Shown: positions 1 through 8,791, counted from the first letter of the stretch. The stretch: 64,000 nucleotides of DNA from Streptomyces davaonensis JCM 4913 (GCF_000349325.1 NC_020504.1:1956053-2020052); one strand, 5' to 3'. Notes: a model not told the origin generated them from the letters alone. Translations and numbers: made by a program.

Positions 1-955
1 TGCGCACGGCGTGCTCGGCGTCCAGGAACAGCGTTCCGGGCGAGGCCTCGGTCATGCCGTAGCCCTGGAGGAAGGTGAGGCCGCGCTGCTGGTACGCGGC
101 GATCAGGGGCGTCGGCACCGGGGAGCCGCCGCAGGTGAGGATCCGCAGCGAGGACAGGTCGGCGTCGGCCCAGCGCGGGTGCCGGGCCAGCTGCTCGAAC
201 ATGGTCGGCACCCCGAACATGAAGGTGATCCGGTGCTGTTGGATCAGCTCCAAGGTGGCCGCCGGGTCGAACGACTCGGTCAGGACGCAGGTGCCGCCCT
301 TGAGCAGGACCGGCAGCGTCAGCATGTTCAGCGCCGCCGTGTGGAACAACGGGGCGGAGACCAGGGCGCGTTCACCGGCCGTCAGATCGTGGTCGATCAG
401 GACGTTGATCGCGTTCCAGGTGAGGTTGGCGTGGGTGAGCATCGCGCCCTTGGGGCGACCGGTCGTGCCCGAGGTGTACATGATGACGCAGGTGTCGTCG
501 GGGGCGACCGGCTCGTCGATGGGGTCGCCTTCCGATGAGGCCAGCAACTCCTCGTATTCAGGGCCCACTTCGACGTACAGCCGGACATCCGTGCTGCCCG
601 GGAGCCCGGCGACGAGGGCGGTGTGCGAGGGGCCGTGGATCAGTGCCTTGGCACCGGAGTCGGTGAGCTGGTAGGCGATCTCCGGTCCGGCGAGGCGGGT
701 GTTGAGCGGGACGAAGACCGCGCCCAGGGTGCCCGCGGCGAACAGGGTCTCCAGGTAGGAGGGGTGGTTGGGGCCGAGGTAGGCGATCCGGTCGCCGCGG
801 CGCAGGCCCCGGGCGCGCAGGGCGTGGGCGAGCCGGGTGACGCGGTCGTGCAGTTCGGCGTACGTCCGGGTCGTGTCGCCGTGGACCAGGGCGGTGCGGT
901 GCGGGGTCTTGCGGGCCCGGCGTGCGGGCCATGAGCCGGTTCCCTCGTTGCGCAT
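1..955 (-). CDS. AMP-binding acyl-CoA synthetase (FadD-like), 3' end missing
   Basis: Activates a carboxylic acid to its acyl-CoA through an acyl-adenylate. Reading leftward from an ATG at 955 gives about 318 codons with no stop before the window edge. The product begins MRNEGTGSW and carries the family P-loop YTSGTTGRPKGAM at about residue 160, followed by THANLTWN, typical of medium/long-chain or aromatic acyl-CoA ligases. The C-terminal half, with the catalytic lysine domain, is outside the window. Only 11 bases separate it from the upstream amidohydrolase, and an SDR lies beyond that, so the three probably form one operon for degrading an organic acid. The substrate cannot be read from the sequence. 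Confidence 0.9.
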   Translation of the reverse strand, partial: MRNEGTGSWPARRARKTPHRTALVHGDTTRTYAELHDRVTRLAHALRARGLRRGDRIAYLGPNHPSYLETLFAAGTLGAVFVPLNTRLAGPEIAYQLTDSGAKALIHGPSHTALVAGLPGSTDVRLYVEVGPEYEELLASSEGDPIDEPVAPDDTCVIMYTSGTTGRPKGAMLTHANLTWNAINVLIDHDLTAGERALVSAPLFHTAALNMLTLPVLLKGGTCVLTESFDPAATLELIQQHRITFMFGVPTMFEQLARHPRWADADLSSLRILTCGGSPVPTPLIAAYQQRGLTFLQGYGMTEASPGTLFLDAEHAVR

Positions 956-966
956 CGGGCGCCCCT

Positions 967-1842
967 TTACGGTGTCTTCAGCCCGAGAAGTCGGGCGGCG
1001 TTCTCCTTGAGGATCTTCGGCCTGACCTCGTCCTTGATCTCCAGCTTCGCGAAGTCGGCGAGCCAGCGATCGGGGGTGAGGACGGGGAAGTCCGAGCCGA
1101 AGAGGACCTTGTCCTTGAGCAGGGTGTTGGCGTACCGCACGAGCTGCGGCGGGAAGTACTTCGGCGACCAGCCGGACAGGTCGATGTGCACGCCGGGCTT
1201 GTGGGTGGCGACGGCGAGGGCCTCGTCCTGCCAGGGGAAGGAGGGGTGCGCCAGGATGATCTTCAGGTGCGGGAAGTCGGCGGCCACGTCGTCGATGTGG
1301 AGCGGGTTGGAGTACTTCAGCCGGATCCCGCCCCCGCCGGGGACTCCGGCGCCGATGCCGGTCTGCCCGGTGTGGAAGAGGGCGATCGTGCCGGTCTCCT
1401 CGATCAGCTCGTAGAGGCCGTACGCCACCGCGCGGTCGTCGGGGAAGAAGCCCTGGATGCTGGGGTGGAACTTGAACCCCTTCACCCCGTACTCCTCGAC
1501 CAGCCGGCGGGCCTGCTGCACGCCCGCCCTGCCGCGGAACGGGTCGATGGAGGCGAAGGGGATGAGGACGTCGGAGTTGGCGGCCGCGGCCTCGGCGACC
1601 TCCTCGTTCGGGACCGGCGGGGTACCGGTGGCGGACTCGGCGTCCACCGTGAAGATCACGGCGGCCATGTTCCGCTCCCGGTAGTAGGCGGCAGTCTCCT
1701 CCAGCGTCGGCTTCCGCTTGCCCTCGACCTTGAAGTAGGCGGAGGAGGCGTCGTGCAGGTCGTCGGCGAGCGAGGAGTGCCCCCGGGAGGAGACCTCGGC
1801 GTGGGTGTGGACGTCGATCGCGACCAGCTTGTCGGGGTCCAT
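967..1842 (-). CDS. Amidohydrolase family 2 protein (ACMSD-like TIM barrel)
   Basis: A 291-residue metal-dependent hydrolase or decarboxylase of the amidohydrolase-2 family, which often acts on aromatic or cyclic acids. Visible features are the N-terminal metal motif VHTH (His12, His14), KFHPSIQGF, LFHTGQTG, LAHPSFPW and the late FGSDFPVL aspartate motif, in the order expected for this fold. The ATG at 1842 shares one base with the stop of the upstream SDR gene, so translation is coupled. The acyl-CoA ligase follows after 11 bases. A decarboxylase or a hydrolase role cannot be told apart here. Confidence 0.85.
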   Translation of the reverse strand: MDPDKLVAIDVHTHAEVSSRGHSSLADDLHDASSAYFKVEGKRKPTLEETAAYYRERNMAAVIFTVDAESATGTPPVPNEEVAEAAAANSDVLIPFASIDPFRGRAGVQQARRLVEEYGVKGFKFHPSIQGFFPDDRAVAYGLYELIEETGTIALFHTGQTGIGAGVPGGGGIRLKYSNPLHIDDVAADFPHLKIILAHPSFPWQDEALAVATHKPGVHIDLSGWSPKYFPPQLVRYANTLLKDKVLFGSDFPVLTPDRWLADFAKLEIKDEVRPKILKENAARLLGLKTP

Positions 1843-2759
1843 CACGCCTCCGGGAGCTTCGGCGCCGGGATGCCGACCGACTGGAGTTCGGCGCCGACCG
1901 AGGCCGACCAGGCGTCGGCGAGGGTTTCGGGGGTCCAGCCGCCGTCGGCGTAGGCCGTGCTGATCTCCTGCGGATGCGACCAGAGTGCCACCTTGTCGCC
2001 GCCGATGGCGATGCACTGACCGGTGATCTCCCGGGCCGCGGCGGAGGCCAGGAAGGGGACGAGGGCCGCGCAGTCCTCGGGGGTGCCGAAGCCCTCGCCC
2101 TTGCGGAGGAAGCCGGGGAGCGGCTCGCCGGCCCGCAGCGCCTCCACGTAGGGCGCGAAGGCGGGGATGGTCTCGGTCATCGCGGTCGCGGCGACCGGCA
2201 CGATCGCGTTGACGGTGATCCCCGCGCGGGCCAGTTCCATCGACCAGGTACGGGCCATCGCGGCGATGCCCGCCTTGGCCGCCGCGTAGTTGGTCTGCCC
2301 GAAGTTGCCGCGCTGCCCGGCCGGGGAGCCGACCAGGATCAGGCTGCCGCCCTCGCCCTGCTCGCGCATCCGGACGGCGGCGGCACGGGCGCAGGTGAAG
2401 GTGCCCCGCAGATGGGTGCTGACCACGGCGTCGAAGTCGTCGTCGGTCATCTTCCACAGCACCTTGTCGCGCAGGATGCCGGCGTTGGTGACGAGGACGT
2501 CCAGCCGTCCGTACTCGGCGACGGCCCGCCCGACGAGCCGGTCCGCGGCCTCGGCCGTACCGACCGCGACGGTCTCGGCGACGGCCGTGCCGCCCGCCTC
2601 GGTGATCGACTTCGCGGCCTGCGCGGCGATCGCCTCGTCGAGGTCGTTGACGACGACCGAGGCGCCGTGGGCGGCCAGGGCGTGCGCGTAGGCGAGGCCG
2701 AGGCCCCGGCCGCTGCCGGTGACGACGGCGACCTTGCCGGTGAGATCGATGCTGGGCAC
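1842..2759 (-). CDS. Short-chain dehydrogenase/reductase
   Basis: A 305-residue classical-type SDR, NAD(P)-dependent, likely acting on a 3-hydroxyacyl or alicyclic alcohol/ketone intermediate. It shows the glycine motif GSGRGLG near residue 15, the NAG motif at about 92, and the catalytic YAAAK preceded by a serine (SPAGQRGNFGQTN). It is longer than a minimal SDR (about 250 residues); the extra C-terminal part resembles the hydroxyacyl-CoA dehydrogenase-like SDRs found in fatty acid and steroid catabolism. GTG start at 2759 with GAAGGGA seven bases upstream. First gene of a leftward operon, divergent from a MarR gene. Confidence 0.85.
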   Translation of the reverse strand: MPSIDLTGKVAVVTGSGRGLGLAYAHALAAHGASVVVNDLDEAIAAQAAKSITEAGGTAVAETVAVGTAEAADRLVGRAVAEYGRLDVLVTNAGILRDKVLWKMTDDDFDAVVSTHLRGTFTCARAAAVRMREQGEGGSLILVGSPAGQRGNFGQTNYAAAKAGIAAMARTWSMELARAGITVNAIVPVAATAMTETIPAFAPYVEALRAGEPLPGFLRKGEGFGTPEDCAALVPFLASAAAREITGQCIAIGGDKVALWSHPQEISTAYADGGWTPETLADAWSASVGAELQSVGIPAPKLPEA

Positions 2760-2811
2760 GGGCGAATCCCTTCGCGAGATGGTGTGACGTGACGGAGATC
2801 GAAGCTAAGAG

Positions 2812-2836
2812 CAATAATTGGTGACGTCAATAGTTG
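2812..2836. promoter_or_regulatory. Candidate MarR operator region
   Basis: Between the divergent SDR and MarR genes lie two near-identical 9-mers with palindromic arms, CAATAATTG (2812-2820) and CAATAGTTG (2828-2836), 16 bases apart start to start. A perfect TGACGTCA palindrome (2822-2829) sits between and partly overlaps the second. AT-rich paired half-sites in a divergent MarR promoter are typical of an autoregulatory operator. The assignment is inferred from position and symmetry. Confidence 0.5.
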
Positions 2837-2868
2837 TCCCCAACCGCCGACTGCGAAAGACTGGGGCC

Positions 2869-3333
2869 ATGAAGACGACCGCCATCGACGCGAACGAGCC
2901 CTGGATGCGTGAACTGCACGCGGACACGGGCTACCTGCTCTACCGCCTGGGCCTGCGCTCCGGCCAGCTGTTCAACGCCTGCCTCCAGGAGTCCGGACTG
3001 CGGCTGCGCCACTATGCGGTGCTGCGCTTCCTCGCCACCGGCGAAGGCGCCCTCCAGCGGGAGCTGAGCGCCCGGCTCGGCTACGACCCGAGCGCGATCG
3101 TCGGCCTGGTCGACGACCTGGAGAAGCTGGGCTTCGCCGAGCGCCGCCCCGCCCCCGACGACCGCCGCAGCCGCATCGTCGTCCCGACCGAGGCCGGGCG
3201 CGCCTTCCTCCGCGACACCGACGAGTCGGCACTGCGGGTCTCGGGCGAGCTGCTGGGGCCGCTCGACGCGCGGGAGCGGGAGACCCTGCACGCCCTCCTG
3301 CTGCGGATCGCCGAGGAGAAGCCGACGAACTGA
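2869..3333 (+). CDS. MarR family transcriptional regulator
   Basis: A 154-residue winged-helix dimer. The DNA-binding part reads LRHYAVLRFLATGEGALQRELSARLGYDPSAIV, followed by the wing motif ERRPAPDDRRSRIV, the classic MarR D-x-R-(x)3-R arrangement. ATG at 2869 is preferred over the in-frame GTG at 2818 because that extension would run through the operator-like repeats and adds residues not typical of the family. Divergent from the SDR-amidohydrolase-ligase operon, so it probably represses that operon in response to an aromatic or acyl ligand. Confidence 0.88.
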   Translation: MKTTAIDANEPWMRELHADTGYLLYRLGLRSGQLFNACLQESGLRLRHYAVLRFLATGEGALQRELSARLGYDPSAIVGLVDDLEKLGFAERRPAPDDRRSRIVVPTEAGRAFLRDTDESALRVSGELLGPLDARERETLHALLLRIAEEKPTN

Positions 3334-3347
3334 TGTTGTGCAAATGA

Positions 3348-3376
3348 TTGACGGCCGCACAGGAGCTGCCTAACTT
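3348..3376 (+). promoter_or_regulatory. Candidate sigma-70-type promoter for the MHS transporter operon
   Basis: TTGACG (3348-3353) and TAACTT (3371-3376) are separated by 17 bases and lie 40 bases upstream of the GTG start of the transporter gene. The AT-rich stretch just upstream (from about 3334) could hold an IclR operator, since the operon's third gene encodes an IclR protein. Confidence 0.5.
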
Positions 3377-3415
3377 CACGGGGGCATCCCGCCCCTCGTC
3401 CCCAGGGAGCTCCCC

Positions 3416-4756
3416 GTGCAGCCATCCCCTCAGCCGACCCCGGAATCCCGGCAGTTGCGCACCGTCGCCCTCTCCGGCCTGCTCGGCACGGCCGTCGAGT
3501 TCTACGACTTCCTCGTCTACGGCACGGTCGCCGCGCTGGTCTTCGGCGACCTGTTCTTCCCCGAAGCCGACCCCGCCGTCGGCACCGTCGCCGCCTTCGG
3601 CACCTTCGCCGCCGGATATCTGGCGCGTCCCCTCGGCGGCATCCTCTTCGGCCACTTCGGCGACCGGGTCGGCCGTAAGTCGATGATGCTGCTGACCATG
3701 CTCCTGATGGGCAGCGGCAGTTTCCTGATCGGCCTGCTGCCCACCTACGACGCGATCGGCGTCTGGGCGCCCGTGCTGCTGGTCCTGCTCCGCGTGGTGC
3801 AGGGCGTCGCGATCGGCGGTGAGTGGGGCGGCGCCACCCTGATGGTCGTCGAGCACGCCGAACGCACCCAGGGCACCCGGCGCGGACTGTGGTCCAGCTT
3901 CACCCAACTCGGGGCGCCGCTCGGCTCCTTGCTCTCGGCCGGGGTCGTCACCCTGGTCTCCGCGCTGCCCGACGACGACTTCCGCTCCTGGGGCTGGCGG
4001 GTGCCGTTCCTGCTGAGCGTCGTGCTGCTGGGCGTCGGCCTGTTCGTCCGGCTCAAGGTCGCGGAGAGCCCGCTGTTCACCAAGCCCGCGCCGCGCGAAC
4101 GGCCGCCCGTGCTGGAGGTGTTGCGGCGCCCGAAGCCGGTGGTGCTGGCGGCGTGTGTCGGCATCGGCGCGTTCACCGCGCAGTCCCTGCTGACCAGTTT
4201 CATGATCTCGTACGCCGTCGATGAGGGCTACAGCCGCCCGCAGGTCCTCACCGCGGTGACCGTCGCCTCCGCCGTCGCCCTGCTGGTCCTGCCCACCGCC
4301 TCCGCGCTGTCCGACCGGGTGGGCCGTCGGCCCGTGGTGCTGACCGGCGCCCTCGCCTCCGCAGCGCTCGCCTTCCCGGTCCTCGCGCTCGTCGACTCCG
4401 GCTCCCCCGGGCTGCTGATCCTCGCCCTCGCACTCGGTCACGGCGTGGCCCAGTCCACGATGTACGGCCCGCTGGGCGCCCTGCTCACCGAGATGTTCGG
4501 CACCCGGGTCCGCTACACCGGCGCCTCCCTCGGCTACCAGGCGGCCACCCTGGTCGGCGCGGGCTTCTCCCCGCTGATCGCGAGCGGGCTGCTCGCCTCC
4601 AACGGCGGTGGCAGCACGCCCGTCTCCCTGCTGCTGTGCTGCGGCGCCGCGATCACCGCGCTGACGGTGTGGCGGATCCGCGAGACGCACACCGACACTC
4701 TGGAACCCGGCACGATCCGTTCCGCGACCCCCACCCCGGAAGGGACACCCCGTTGA
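3416..4756 (+). CDS. MFS transporter, metabolite:H+ symporter (MHS) family
   Basis: A 446-residue, 12-helix proton symporter of the MHS subfamily (ProP, KgtP, ShiA, PcaK-like relatives), which imports organic acids and osmolytes. The family signatures are the N-terminal VEFYDFLVYG, the loop 2-3 motif GHFGDRVGRKSMM, and GGEWGGATLMVVEHA in helix 5. GTG start at 3416 with AGGGAG six bases upstream. The stop overlaps the TTG start of a secreted hydrolase and an IclR regulator follows, suggesting import of a product released outside the cell. The substrate is unknown. Confidence 0.88.
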   Translation: MQPSPQPTPESRQLRTVALSGLLGTAVEFYDFLVYGTVAALVFGDLFFPEADPAVGTVAAFGTFAAGYLARPLGGILFGHFGDRVGRKSMMLLTMLLMGSGSFLIGLLPTYDAIGVWAPVLLVLLRVVQGVAIGGEWGGATLMVVEHAERTQGTRRGLWSSFTQLGAPLGSLLSAGVVTLVSALPDDDFRSWGWRVPFLLSVVLLGVGLFVRLKVAESPLFTKPAPRERPPVLEVLRRPKPVVLAACVGIGAFTAQSLLTSFMISYAVDEGYSRPQVLTAVTVASAVALLVLPTASALSDRVGRRPVVLTGALASAALAFPVLALVDSGSPGLLILALALGHGVAQSTMYGPLGALLTEMFGTRVRYTGASLGYQAATLVGAGFSPLIASGLLASNGGGSTPVSLLLCCGAAITALTVWRIRETHTDTLEPGTIRSATPTPEGTPR

Positions 4757-6039
4757 GAACACTTGTCGTCGTCGCACTGGCGGTCACCCTGACCACAGCC
4801 GCCGCTCTGCCCGCCTCGGACACCCACCTGGAGGGCCAACTCCCCTCGGGCGCCACCTACTTGATGGACGTCCCGGCCGACTGGAACGGCACGGTCCTGC
4901 TGTACAGCCACGGCTACCGGGCCGCCGGATGGCCCAACCCGCCCCAGAACGCGCCGGATTCGGCCACCCGGGACAAGCTCCTGGAACAGGGATACGCCCT
5001 CATCGGCTCCTCCTACGCCACCACCGGCTGGTCCGTCACCGAGGCGGTGCCCGACCAGCTCGGCACGCTCGACGTGTTCACGGAGAAGTTCGGCGCGGCC
5101 GACCGCACCCTGGCCTGGGGCACCTCCTACGGCGGTCTGGTGACGACCACCCTCGCCGAACGCCACGCCGGCCGCTTCGACGGCTCGCTGTCGATGTGCG
5201 GTCTGGTGCAGGGCGGGGTGGCGAACTGGAACAGCACGCTGGACCCGGTGTTCGCGCTGAAGACCCTGCTCGGCACGGACGTCCCGCTCACCGGATTCAC
5301 CGACCGGGCCGAGGCGCAGAACGCCGCGAGGACCCTGGGCGCCGAGATCACGGCCGCGCAGGAGACTCCGGAGGGCCGCGCCCGCATCGCCCTCGCCGCG
5401 GCCCTGCACAACATCCCCGCCGACGACATCGCGGGGCTCATCCAACTCCCCGCCTTCAGCTGGCGCCAGGAGGCGGAGAGCAGGGCGGGCGGCAACCCGT
5501 CCTGGAACACGGGCGTGGACTACACGGCGATGCTCCGCCGCTCGCCGTTCCACAAGGAGGTGGCCGACCTCTACAAGGAGGCGGGCGCGTCCCTGGGCAC
5601 CGACCTCGCGTCCCTCAACCGCGCACCCCGCATCAGAGCCGATGCCTCGGCCGTACGGTGGATGCGGGACACCAGCGTCTTCAAGGGGCGTCTCACCGAC
5701 CCCCAGTTGAACATCCACACCACCGGCGACACCCTGATCCCCGTGCAGTCGGAGAGCGCCTACCGCAGAGCCGCCACCGCGGCAGGGGCGGGCCGACTGC
5801 TGGCGCAGGCCTATGTGGCCGCGCCGGGCCACTGCACTTTCACCCCGGGTGAGATGCTGGGCGCCCTGCGAGCCCTGGAGTCCCGGCTGGACACGGGCCA
5901 CTGGGACGTGTCACCGACAGAGCTCAACTCCCTTGCTCAGCAGGAGGATCCGGCCACGGGCGCCCGCTACTCCGCATACCGGCCCGCCCCCTACCCTCGC
6001 CCCTACGACCTCGCCCATCCGGGAGACGCCCGGCCATGA
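4753..6039 (+). CDS. Secreted alpha/beta-hydrolase
   Basis: A 428-residue exported esterase or peptidase-like hydrolase. The start is a TTG at 4753 inside the transporter's stop (TTGA overlap); the product then opens with a hydrophobic signal peptide (RTLVVVALAVTLTTAAALPASDT). The nucleophile elbow is GTSYGG with Ser125; candidate acid and base are the Asp in TTGDTLIPVQ and the His in PGHCTFTPGE. An upstream in-frame ATG at 4636 exists but would lie inside the transporter gene and bury the signal peptide. Translational coupling with transporter and regulator suggests it releases the transported compound from an ester or amide. The substrate is not readable. Confidence 0.78.
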   Translation: MRTLVVVALAVTLTTAAALPASDTHLEGQLPSGATYLMDVPADWNGTVLLYSHGYRAAGWPNPPQNAPDSATRDKLLEQGYALIGSSYATTGWSVTEAVPDQLGTLDVFTEKFGAADRTLAWGTSYGGLVTTTLAERHAGRFDGSLSMCGLVQGGVANWNSTLDPVFALKTLLGTDVPLTGFTDRAEAQNAARTLGAEITAAQETPEGRARIALAAALHNIPADDIAGLIQLPAFSWRQEAESRAGGNPSWNTGVDYTAMLRRSPFHKEVADLYKEAGASLGTDLASLNRAPRIRADASAVRWMRDTSVFKGRLTDPQLNIHTTGDTLIPVQSESAYRRAATAAGAGRLLAQAYVAAPGHCTFTPGEMLGALRALESRLDTGHWDVSPTELNSLAQQEDPATGARYSAYRPAPYPRPYDLAHPGDARP

Positions 6040-6788
6040 CGCCTCGCTCCGCGCCCGACCGGCTGCTGTCCGTGCTCGCCGCCTTCGACCACGAGCACCC
6101 GGCCCTGAGCCTGACGGACATCAGCCGACGGGCCGGACTGAGCCTGACCACCGCGCACCGGCTGGTGGGCGCCCTCACCGAGTGGGGCGCCCTGGAGCGC
6201 GATCCCTCCGGCGTCTACCACGTGGGGCTCAGGCTGTGGGAGGTGGCGGCGCTGGCACCGCGCGGGCTGGCGCTGCGACAGGTGGCACTGCCGTATCTGG
6301 AGGATCTGTACGAAGCCACCCATGAGAACGTGCAGTTGGCGGTGCGGGACGGCGGGGAGGTCGTCTACATCGAGTGGCTGTCGGGGCGTTCGGCGGTGGG
6401 CGTGCACATCCGGGTCGGTGCGCGTTGGCCCCTGCACGCCACCGGCGTGGGCCTGGCGTTGCTGGCCCATGACGAGCCCGCCCGGCAGGAGGAGTACTGC
6501 GCGGGTCCCTTGGCCGCCTTCACCCCGTACACCATCACCGACCCGGTCCGGCTCCGTCGCGAGCTGGCCGAGGTGCGGCGCACGGGTGTGGCGGTGAGCA
6601 GCCGTCAGGTCACCGACGACGCGCTGTCGGTGGCCGCCGCGGTGCGCGGTCCCGGTGGCGCGGTGGTCGCGGCCGTGTCGGTGGTGGTGCCCGAGGCGGA
6701 CGCCCAGGTCCCGGTGCTGGCCCCGGCCGTGCGGATCGCGGCGCGGGGAATCTCGCGGGCGCTGGGGTGGCGGCCGCCGGAAGCCTGA
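6036..6788 (+). CDS. IclR family transcriptional regulator
   Basis: A 250-residue regulator with an N-terminal winged helix (LSLTDISRRAGLSLTTAHRLVGALTEWG, residues about 24-51) and a C-terminal effector-binding domain (ENVQLAVRDGGEVVYIEWLSG, later AAAVRGPGGAVVAAVSVVVPE). Its ATG overlaps the hydrolase stop (ATGA), making it the third gene of the transporter-hydrolase operon, which it probably controls in response to the operon's substrate. Confidence 0.9.
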   Translation: MTPRSAPDRLLSVLAAFDHEHPALSLTDISRRAGLSLTTAHRLVGALTEWGALERDPSGVYHVGLRLWEVAALAPRGLALRQVALPYLEDLYEATHENVQLAVRDGGEVVYIEWLSGRSAVGVHIRVGARWPLHATGVGLALLAHDEPARQEEYCAGPLAAFTPYTITDPVRLRRELAEVRRTGVAVSSRQVTDDALSVAAAVRGPGGAVVAAVSVVVPEADAQVPVLAPAVRIAARGISRALGWRPPEA

Positions 6789-6848
6789 CCCACCCGTCCG
6801 TGCCGTCGTTCCGGACTGCGATGTCAGTGGCTCCCAGTAGGTTTCTGG

Positions 6849-7394
6849 ATGTCCCGCCGCTCTGGCGAGGACGTCCCCTTTGGCATGCATGGGAGTGGTG
6901 TGTTGTCGGTCTGGGAGAAGTCGAGCACGGTGCGGGTGGTGCCGCCCGCCCGACCGCGGAAGCTCGCCAAGGTGCCGTTCGTGGAACTGGCGGACGGACG
7001 GTTGCAAGGGGTGGTGTCCAGTGGGTCGGACATCGGGCGGGTCTATGTGTCGTCGGTCGCGGCGGGGTCGTACGCCTTTGCTTGCAGCACCAACAACAAC
7101 CGGCCCTGCGGCGGGGCGCGCGGGTGGTTCTGCAATCACATCCGCGCGCTCGTCGGTGAGGCCGTGCTCCAGTACGGCGTCGAGCGTGTGGCGCGGTATC
7201 TGAGGGTCGAGGCCGCCGGTGACGCGAACGCGGTCCTCGATGCCATGACCTCCACCCACCCCGGGCAGGCCGACAGTTCGGCGGCGGCGCAGGTGTTCAG
7301 CCGGTTCCTGCGGCAGCTGGCCTATCTCGAACTGGCGCCGAGCACCGCCCCGTTGCCCGAGATGCAGTGGTTCCCGACCACCGGGGCCGCCTGA
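6849..7394 (+). CDS. SWIM-type zinc finger-like protein (YehQ-like N-terminal part)
   Basis: A 181-residue protein with a compact Cys/His cluster: Cys79, Cys87, Cys95 and His97 in ACSTNNNRPCGGARGWFCNHIRALV. The C-x-H ending followed by a hydrophobic helix is typical of SWIM domains, but the first two cysteines are seven residues apart rather than C-x-C, so it is a variant. SWIM domains generally bind DNA or protein. It opens the five-gene set ending at 14229; its stop overlaps the next start by one base (TGATG). In E. coli the equivalent SWIM protein (YehQ, from memory) is one long chain; here it may be split with the next gene. Confidence 0.7.
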   Translation: MSRRSGEDVPFGMHGSGVLSVWEKSSTVRVVPPARPRKLAKVPFVELADGRLQGVVSSGSDIGRVYVSSVAAGSYAFACSTNNNRPCGGARGWFCNHIRALVGEAVLQYGVERVARYLRVEAAGDANAVLDAMTSTHPGQADSSAAAQVFSRFLRQLAYLELAPSTAPLPEMQWFPTTGAA

Positions 7395-8791
7395 TGCGTA
7401 CGGAACTGCTGACCGGTCCCGTCGACGGTCTGGACGAGGCCCTCGCCGCGGTCGACGGGTTCGACGAGGCGCTGGTCGCCGGTCTGCTGCGACCAGCGCC
7501 CGCCCACGCGGCCGGCCTGGCCGCGCTCGCCGACGCCGTCGCCGGGTCGCCGCTGGCCGCACGCCTCGCGGAGGCGGCCGAGCGGACGGCGGCCGGTGCC
7601 GCGGGCGAGGACGACTTCGTCGCGCTCGCGGCCGCTCGCACCGCGCTGCTGGGTTCGGTGCACGACGCCCTCGTCGCGCGGGCCGAGGAGGCCGTCGGAC
7701 GGAACCGGGCCGAGGAGGCCCCGGGTGCGGTCGCGGGTGTGGAGCCCGCGGTCAATCTGCTGGCGGCGGCCCGGAGTTGGCTGTGCGATCTGGCGCGTGC
7801 CGGATGGCAGGGCATCGATCACGAGCTCGTCGGCGGCGCCGCGCCCGTCGTCTCCGCGATGCTGCCCGAGCTGTCCCTGCGCCGACTGGCCACGCTGCTC
7901 GACGGGTTCGCCGCCGAACTCGCCGCGTCCTGTCCGGGGGCGACCCTGGAGCGGGTTCCGGTACGGCGGTGGGCCGATCTGTGGTCGCGGGCCATGCTGC
8001 TCACGGTGCCCGGCGCGAGCGGCTCGGCCGACGTCACCGAGGTGACCGGGCGGCTGCTGCCGCTCGGGGTCGACGTGCAGGAGCACGCCACCGCCGTACA
8101 GGCCCAGGTGCACGCGGTGTTCGAGCCCGCCGACGGCGGGCCGGCGCGGCTGGTGCGGGCCGGGGTGTCCGCGCCGAAGCCCGACACCGTCGTCGGGGCG
8201 GGGCTGTGGCAGCTGCTGCGGCCGCACATGTCGCTGCTGACGGCCGTCGGCGAGGGGCGCGCCATGGAGGTCGACGCGATGCCCCTCACCGGAGAGGGCG
8301 ACCTGATGTGGGACGACGGCCGCGCCCGGTCGGGCGAGCCCGCCGACATCTTCACCACCGCGCGGGTGGCGCTGCCCGCGGCCGTCGCCTGCGCGACCGC
8401 GCCGCTCGACCGGCATCCGGCCCGGATCGCCGTGCCCGTCCTGCTGGAGGGGTACGCCGTGGACACGGCGGAGGACGACGGCACGGTGGCGTTCCAGGTC
8501 GCCGGGGAGCGGCTCGCCGTCGACACCGGGCGGGTTCCGGCCGCCGGTCCGCTCACCCCGGACGCCGTCGCCGGTTCCGGTGCCTGCTTCGGGCTGCTGC
8601 GCTGGAACGCCGGGGAGTTCCTGATCCAGCCGCTCGCGGTGGAGCGCACGGTGCGCAAGAAGCCCGTGGCCGTGCACGCCGGGGCTTGGGCCGGGGGCAC
8701 GACCGACAAGGCCGGGGTGCGGGCCGAGAAGGCCGCGACCGACGCGGTGACCGTGCTGCGGGAGCGGGCGGGGAGGCTGCTGCGGAAATGA
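7394..8791 (+). CDS. Uncharacterised partner protein of the SWIM/VWA/MoxR set
   Basis: A 465-residue, Ala/Leu/Glu-rich, largely helical soluble protein with no motif I can name. The N-terminal part (1-200) is acidic and helical. The middle (about 240-330) looks mixed alpha/beta, with the segment VRAGVSAPKPDTVVGAGLWQ. The end is basic and helical (KAATDAVTVLRERAGRLLRK). Start and stop both overlap neighbouring genes by 1-4 bases, so it should be made in fixed ratio with them. Its position suggests it corresponds to the C-terminal part of long SWIM proteins in yehQ-type loci. That is inference. Confidence 0.75.
   Translation: MRTELLTGPVDGLDEALAAVDGFDEALVAGLLRPAPAHAAGLAALADAVAGSPLAARLAEAAERTAAGAAGEDDFVALAAARTALLGSVHDALVARAEEAVGRNRAEEAPGAVAGVEPAVNLLAAARSWLCDLARAGWQGIDHELVGGAAPVVSAMLPELSLRRLATLLDGFAAELAASCPGATLERVPVRRWADLWSRAMLLTVPGASGSADVTEVTGRLLPLGVDVQEHATAVQAQVHAVFEPADGGPARLVRAGVSAPKPDTVVGAGLWQLLRPHMSLLTAVGEGRAMEVDAMPLTGEGDLMWDDGRARSGEPADIFTTARVALPAAVACATAPLDRHPARIAVPVLLEGYAVDTAEDDGTVAFQVAGERLAVDTGRVPAAGPLTPDAVAGSGACFGLLRWNAGEFLIQPLAVERTVRKKPVAVHAGAWAGGTTDKAGVRAEKAATDAVTVLRERAGRLLRK

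Noticed and set aside
967..2814. A single 615-residue reading frame spanning the amidohydrolase and SDR region
   Set aside because: Only its last 291 residues (from the ATG at 1842) match a protein family; the first part is an Arg-rich off-frame reading of the SDR gene.
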